NCBI RefSeq assembly: GCF_034377285.1
Contig: NZ_CP139715.1
Span: 2,216,001 to 2,280,000 of the forward strand
Source of the DNA: Thalassobaculum sp. OXR-137
GTDB taxonomy: Bacteria; Pseudomonadota; Alphaproteobacteria; Thalassobaculales; Thalassobaculaceae
DNA length: 64,000 bases
Reading direction: 5' to 3'
Notes under the pieces: model-generated
What the model was told of the DNA's origin: nothing
Seen by the model: only the letters and a program-made list of their open reading frames with translations
Database searches by the model: none
Shown: positions 63,973 through 64,000 of the stretch, piece after piece
Layout of the letters: the number at the start of each line of letters is the position of its first letter
Position numbering within the stretch: position 1 is the first letter of the stretch
Position numbers and translations under genes: made by a program

Positions 63973-64000
63973 ATGACCGCCAGCTTTGGGAAATGGGCCG
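63973..64000 (+). CDS. Start of a further gene, cut by the window end
   Basis: An ATG 4 bp after the FecR stop begins a frame reading MTASFGKWA up to the window edge. Only nine codons are visible, so nothing can be said about function; a CHASE2-domain protein would be the usual partner of such a FecR gene. Confidence 0.4.

Overview
The window is GC-rich, densely coding bacterial chromosome from an alphaproteobacterium, most likely a Rhodospirillales-type free-living heterotroph. Supporting signs are the ubiK-ybjN-proC-tetR-prs-rplY-pth-ychF backbone, a btaA/btaB betaine-lipid pair, an mlaA-mlaC pair, a GbdR-like GlxA regulator and the catabolic gene content. The species call is inference. I see no insertion sequence, prophage, CRISPR array, rRNA or plasmid machinery.

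Layout. 1-2300: C-terminal part of a TonB-dependent receptor and a small PAS_5-type protein. 2300-5411 (minus): Zn-alcohol dehydrogenase, metallophosphoesterase and heptose epimerase hldD. 5700-12200 (plus): conserved housekeeping run. 12200-17510 (plus): dienelactone hydrolase, a Cys-cluster protein, then a catabolic cluster (SDR, enolase-superfamily enzyme, class III CoA-transferase, CitE-like lyase). 17500-23150: DUF486 protein, TPR-methyltransferase, a Bcr/CflA-type MFS pump behind an apparent attenuator leader, and the betaine-lipid genes btaA-btaB. 23300-31700: orphan peptide-type solute-binding protein, ettA, the phospholipid-trafficking genes mlaA and mlaC, a membrane TPR protein and a BASS-like transporter. 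31700-41900: thioesterase, Fe-alcohol dehydrogenase, Kef-type antiporter, an isolated phnM / DUF1045 phosphonate pair, Hsp70-like protein, GlxA regulator, ferredoxin, VIT-type transporter. 42000-52400: fhs, a LysR regulator divergent from an acyl-CoA dehydrogenase and a ThDP enzyme, a methyltransferase, the minus-strand unit of a tartrate/D-malate dehydrogenase, a threonine-synthase-like enzyme and a MaoC hydratase, then panC. 52400-64000: small orphan, ABC-F protein, M20 peptidase, tRNA-Ile(CAT), a second PAS_5 protein, alpha/beta hydrolase, soluble multi-PAS chemoreceptor, flavin reductase, SDR, FAD oxidoreductase, FecR-like protein.

The most interesting non-coding structures are: (1) a 16-codon reading frame with a good ribosome binding site followed by a strong intrinsic terminator ending just before the MFS start codon, which looks like translation-dependent attenuation of a drug-efflux gene; (2) a four-copy palindromic element with GTCATCCCGG / CCGGGATGAC ends, three copies lying between convergent genes and two bracketing the phnM/DUF1045 pair; (3) a different tandem-hairpin REP-like element upstream of the MFS leader; (4) a perfect 17-bp inverted repeat with TTGCTGC/GCAGCAA ends in a 426-bp gene-free gap before the ABC-F gene. 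Many very long reading frames antisense to real genes are GC-skew artefacts and were left out.
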